Of a DNA stretch of 64,000 bases, positions 62,558-64,000 are shown piece after piece. The stretch lies in contig NZ_JAERVK010000001.1 in NCBI RefSeq assembly GCF_016745425.1, positions 1 to 64,000 on the forward strand, in the 5' to 3' direction. The notes beneath the pieces are model-generated. The model was not told where the DNA came from, ran no database searches, and saw only the letters and a program-made list of their open reading frames with translations. The translations under genes and the position numbers were made by a program. Origin of the DNA: Candidatus Methylomicrobium oryzae (GTDB lineage: Bacteria; Pseudomonadota; Gammaproteobacteria; Methylococcales; Methylomonadaceae). Every line of letters begins with the position of its first letter. Position 1 is the stretch's first letter.

Positions 62558-63136
62558 TGGGCATAGGGCTCGCCGCCCAAAGCTGCCCCTCCCCCGGGAA
62601 ATCTGCGAGGAGGGGTAGGCAGGGTCCATTGCACCGTATTGCGCGGTTTGACCGGTAGCCGGGGCGCGGGGGCTGCACCTGCCTCGGCGGTAGAGAACCG
62701 TCGAGCGTCAGGAAAAGTCGGCCCTTGATGCTGCCGAATCGCTTTGCCTCGATGGGGCCGTTGTCGATGGAGACTGAACGCTCGCCATCGTTCAGGGCCG
62801 TTGACATGAAAGCGGTAGCCGTCTGTGAATCAACAGACGTCGATAATGCTCAAGCATATCCTGTGCCATAGGGCATTTTTCCCCCTTTTTCCGAAAGTTG
62901 TGCGACAGGGCTGCACCAAAATAGGGAAAACGGGTACGAAACTGCACTACCTTGGCCACGGACCGCGCCCCGGGACACTTTCAAAGCGGCGACAGGGGCG
63001 TCGATCGGCCCGCATGCGCCGCCGAATCCAAAGCACGTGACGCTGCAAGCCTGATCATGAGCGGATGGATAATCGGGTAATTTTGATAGATAATGCACAG
63101 ATAATTTTTCGATTCTTTTATCCGTTTTTACCCGTA
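62558..63136. other. Intergenic gap between priA and argS without an assignable gene
   Basis: The 579 bases contain a GC-rich first half with a CCCCTCC/GGAGGGG-type inverted pair near 62586-62614. A minus-strand open frame (62807-62499) overlaps the end of priA. Its start (MSTALNDGERSVSIDNGPIE) has some protein-like character but no ribosome-binding site. The last 80 bases before argS are AT-rich and probably hold its promoter. Nothing else is supported. Confidence 0.3.
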
Positions 63137-64000
63137 ATGAAAAAAAAACTAGAGGTACTGTTACGTCAGGCCGTCGATACGCTGAAAAGCGACGGTACAT
63201 TGCCGCAGGATGCCGATCCGGTCATTAACATCGAGCACAGCCGGGACCCGGCGCACGGCGATTTTGCATCGAACCTGGCGCTGATGCTGGCTAAAGCCGC
63301 CAAGTCGAATCCCCGCCAACTGGCCGAGAAGATCACCGCCGCGCTGCCGGGAGACGATGCGGTCATCAAAGTGGAGATTGCCGGTCCCGGCTTCATCAAT
63401 TTTTTCATCGATCCGAACGGTCAGTACGAGATCATCCGGACAGTTCATGACCGAGGAAGTGAATTCGGATTAAGCAAAACGGGGGCAGGCAAGCGGGTTC
63501 AGGTCGAATTCGTCTCGGCCAATCCGACCGGTCCCTTGCATGTGGGGCACGGGCGCGGCGCGGCCTACGGTTCGGTCGTTGCGGACCTGCTCGAAGCGGT
63601 CGGTTTCGACGTGCACCGCGAATATTACGTTAACGACGCGGGCCGGCAGATGGATATTCTGGCGACCAGTATCTGGCTCCGCTATCTCGAAGACTGCGGC
63701 GAGGTGCTGCATTTTCCCTGCAACGGCTACCGCGGCGAATACGTGCGCGACATTTCATCGGCCGTTCACCGTGCCTCGGGCGATGCGTTCCGTTTTCCGG
63801 TTCAGACGGTGTTCGAGGATATTCCGCCCGACGAAACGCAGGGCGGCGACAAGGAAATCCATATCGACGCACTGATCGCCAGGGCCAAGACGCTGCTCGG
63901 CGGCGCGCATTACGAGCATTTTTTCCAGGCCGGCCTGAATGATATTCTGGATGACATCCGGGACGATCTCCGGGAATTCGGCGTCGAATACCAGGAATGG
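63137..64000 (+). CDS. argS: Arginyl-tRNA synthetase (partial, runs off the window)
   Basis: The frame begins ATG AAA AAA AAA at 63137 and is open for 288 codons to the window end. It has the N-terminal Add-1 domain ([20 protein letters not shown]) and then the class I signature [20 protein letters not shown] with HVGHG (the HIGH motif) and [18 protein letters not shown]. It charges tRNA-Arg. About half of the usual 560-590 residues is present. It is downstream of priA in the same direction. Confidence 0.96.
   Translation, partial: MKKKLEVLLRQAVDTLKSDGTLPQDADPVINIEHSRDPAHGDFASNLALMLAKAAKSNPRQLAEKITAALPGDDAVIKVEIAGPGFINFFIDPNGQYEIIRTVHDRGSEFGLSKTGAGKRVQVEFVSANPTGPLHVGHGRGAAYGSVVADLLEAVGFDVHREYYVNDAGRQMDILATSIWLRYLEDCGEVLHFPCNGYRGEYVRDISSAVHRASGDAFRFPVQTVFEDIPPDETQGGDKEIHIDALIARAKTLLGGAHYEHFFQAGLNDILDDIRDDLREFGVEYQEW

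Noticed and set aside
62499-62807. A 102-residue minus-strand gene after priA
   Set aside because: It overlaps the end of priA, lacks a ribosome-binding site, and only its first 35 residues look protein-like. It is mentioned only in the gap entry.

Overview
The window looks like the chromosome of a gammaproteobacterial methylotroph, most likely a Methylococcales methanotroph. The housekeeping genes (lon-hupB-ppiD order, phoB-phoR, purE-purK, miaA, mscL, dsbB, priA, argS, bacterial-type cca) are of gammaproteobacterial type. The mfnB gene for the furan precursor of methanofuran, overlapping a DUF447 gene, points to tetrahydromethanopterin/methanofuran-linked C1 oxidation. The sequence is GC-rich, apart from an AT-richer accessory stretch at about 12.9-16.1 kb.

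Positions 1-16,130 are accessory DNA resembling part of an integrated element. It holds a RelE/HigB-type toxin-antitoxin pair whose toxin mRNA should be leaderless; an AlpA regulator with a frameshifted Rha-like gene; a DarA-N-like phage/plasmid protein and a frameshifted polyvalent-type gene; and a translationally coupled leftward operon of an HsdR-N/HsdS-C chimera, a HipA-like kinase and a DUF3037 protein. Next come a structured leader resembling phage C4 antisense RNA ahead of five small unknown genes, a second AlpA module, a stretch of decayed reading frames, and a three-gene leftward locus. That locus encodes a Pycsar-type membrane effector, an ImmA/IrrE metallopeptidase and a class III nucleotidyl cyclase, and is the most interesting system here. 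Between it and tRNA-Leu(TAA) lie a possible recombinase tail and seven GCGCAAC heptamers, several exactly 12 bp apart.

From about 16.2 kb the DNA is core chromosome. First come a broken DUF3047 gene, mscL, a nucleoside deaminase, phoB-phoR behind a Pho box, a DUF502 membrane protein, an FMN reductase and two coupled alpha/beta hydrolases. These are followed by ybdD-like/cstA with a 48-bp tandem repeat between them, a YajR-type transporter, purK-purE, tRNA-Arg(CCT), an HDOD-GAF-GGDEF regulator, mfnB-DUF447 and miaA. A PAS protein sits next to a cytoplasmic phosphonate-binding-like protein. An NlpC/P60 lipoprotein, a kynureninase-like PLP enzyme and a heavy-metal RND efflux operon come next; the efflux adaptor gene carries a palindromic repeat in its 5' end.

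The right end has a Slp lipoprotein, lon, hupB, tRNA-Val(TAC), tRNA-Asp(GTC), ppiD and yajQ. A periplasmic-binding lipoprotein precedes a 1389-residue PAS/GAF/GGDEF/EAL protein, whose gene overlaps cca tail to tail. Then come a TauE/SafE transporter, dsbB, a cluster of DnaA-box-like sites, priA and the start of argS, which runs off the window. All functional names are from reading the sequence; no database search was run.
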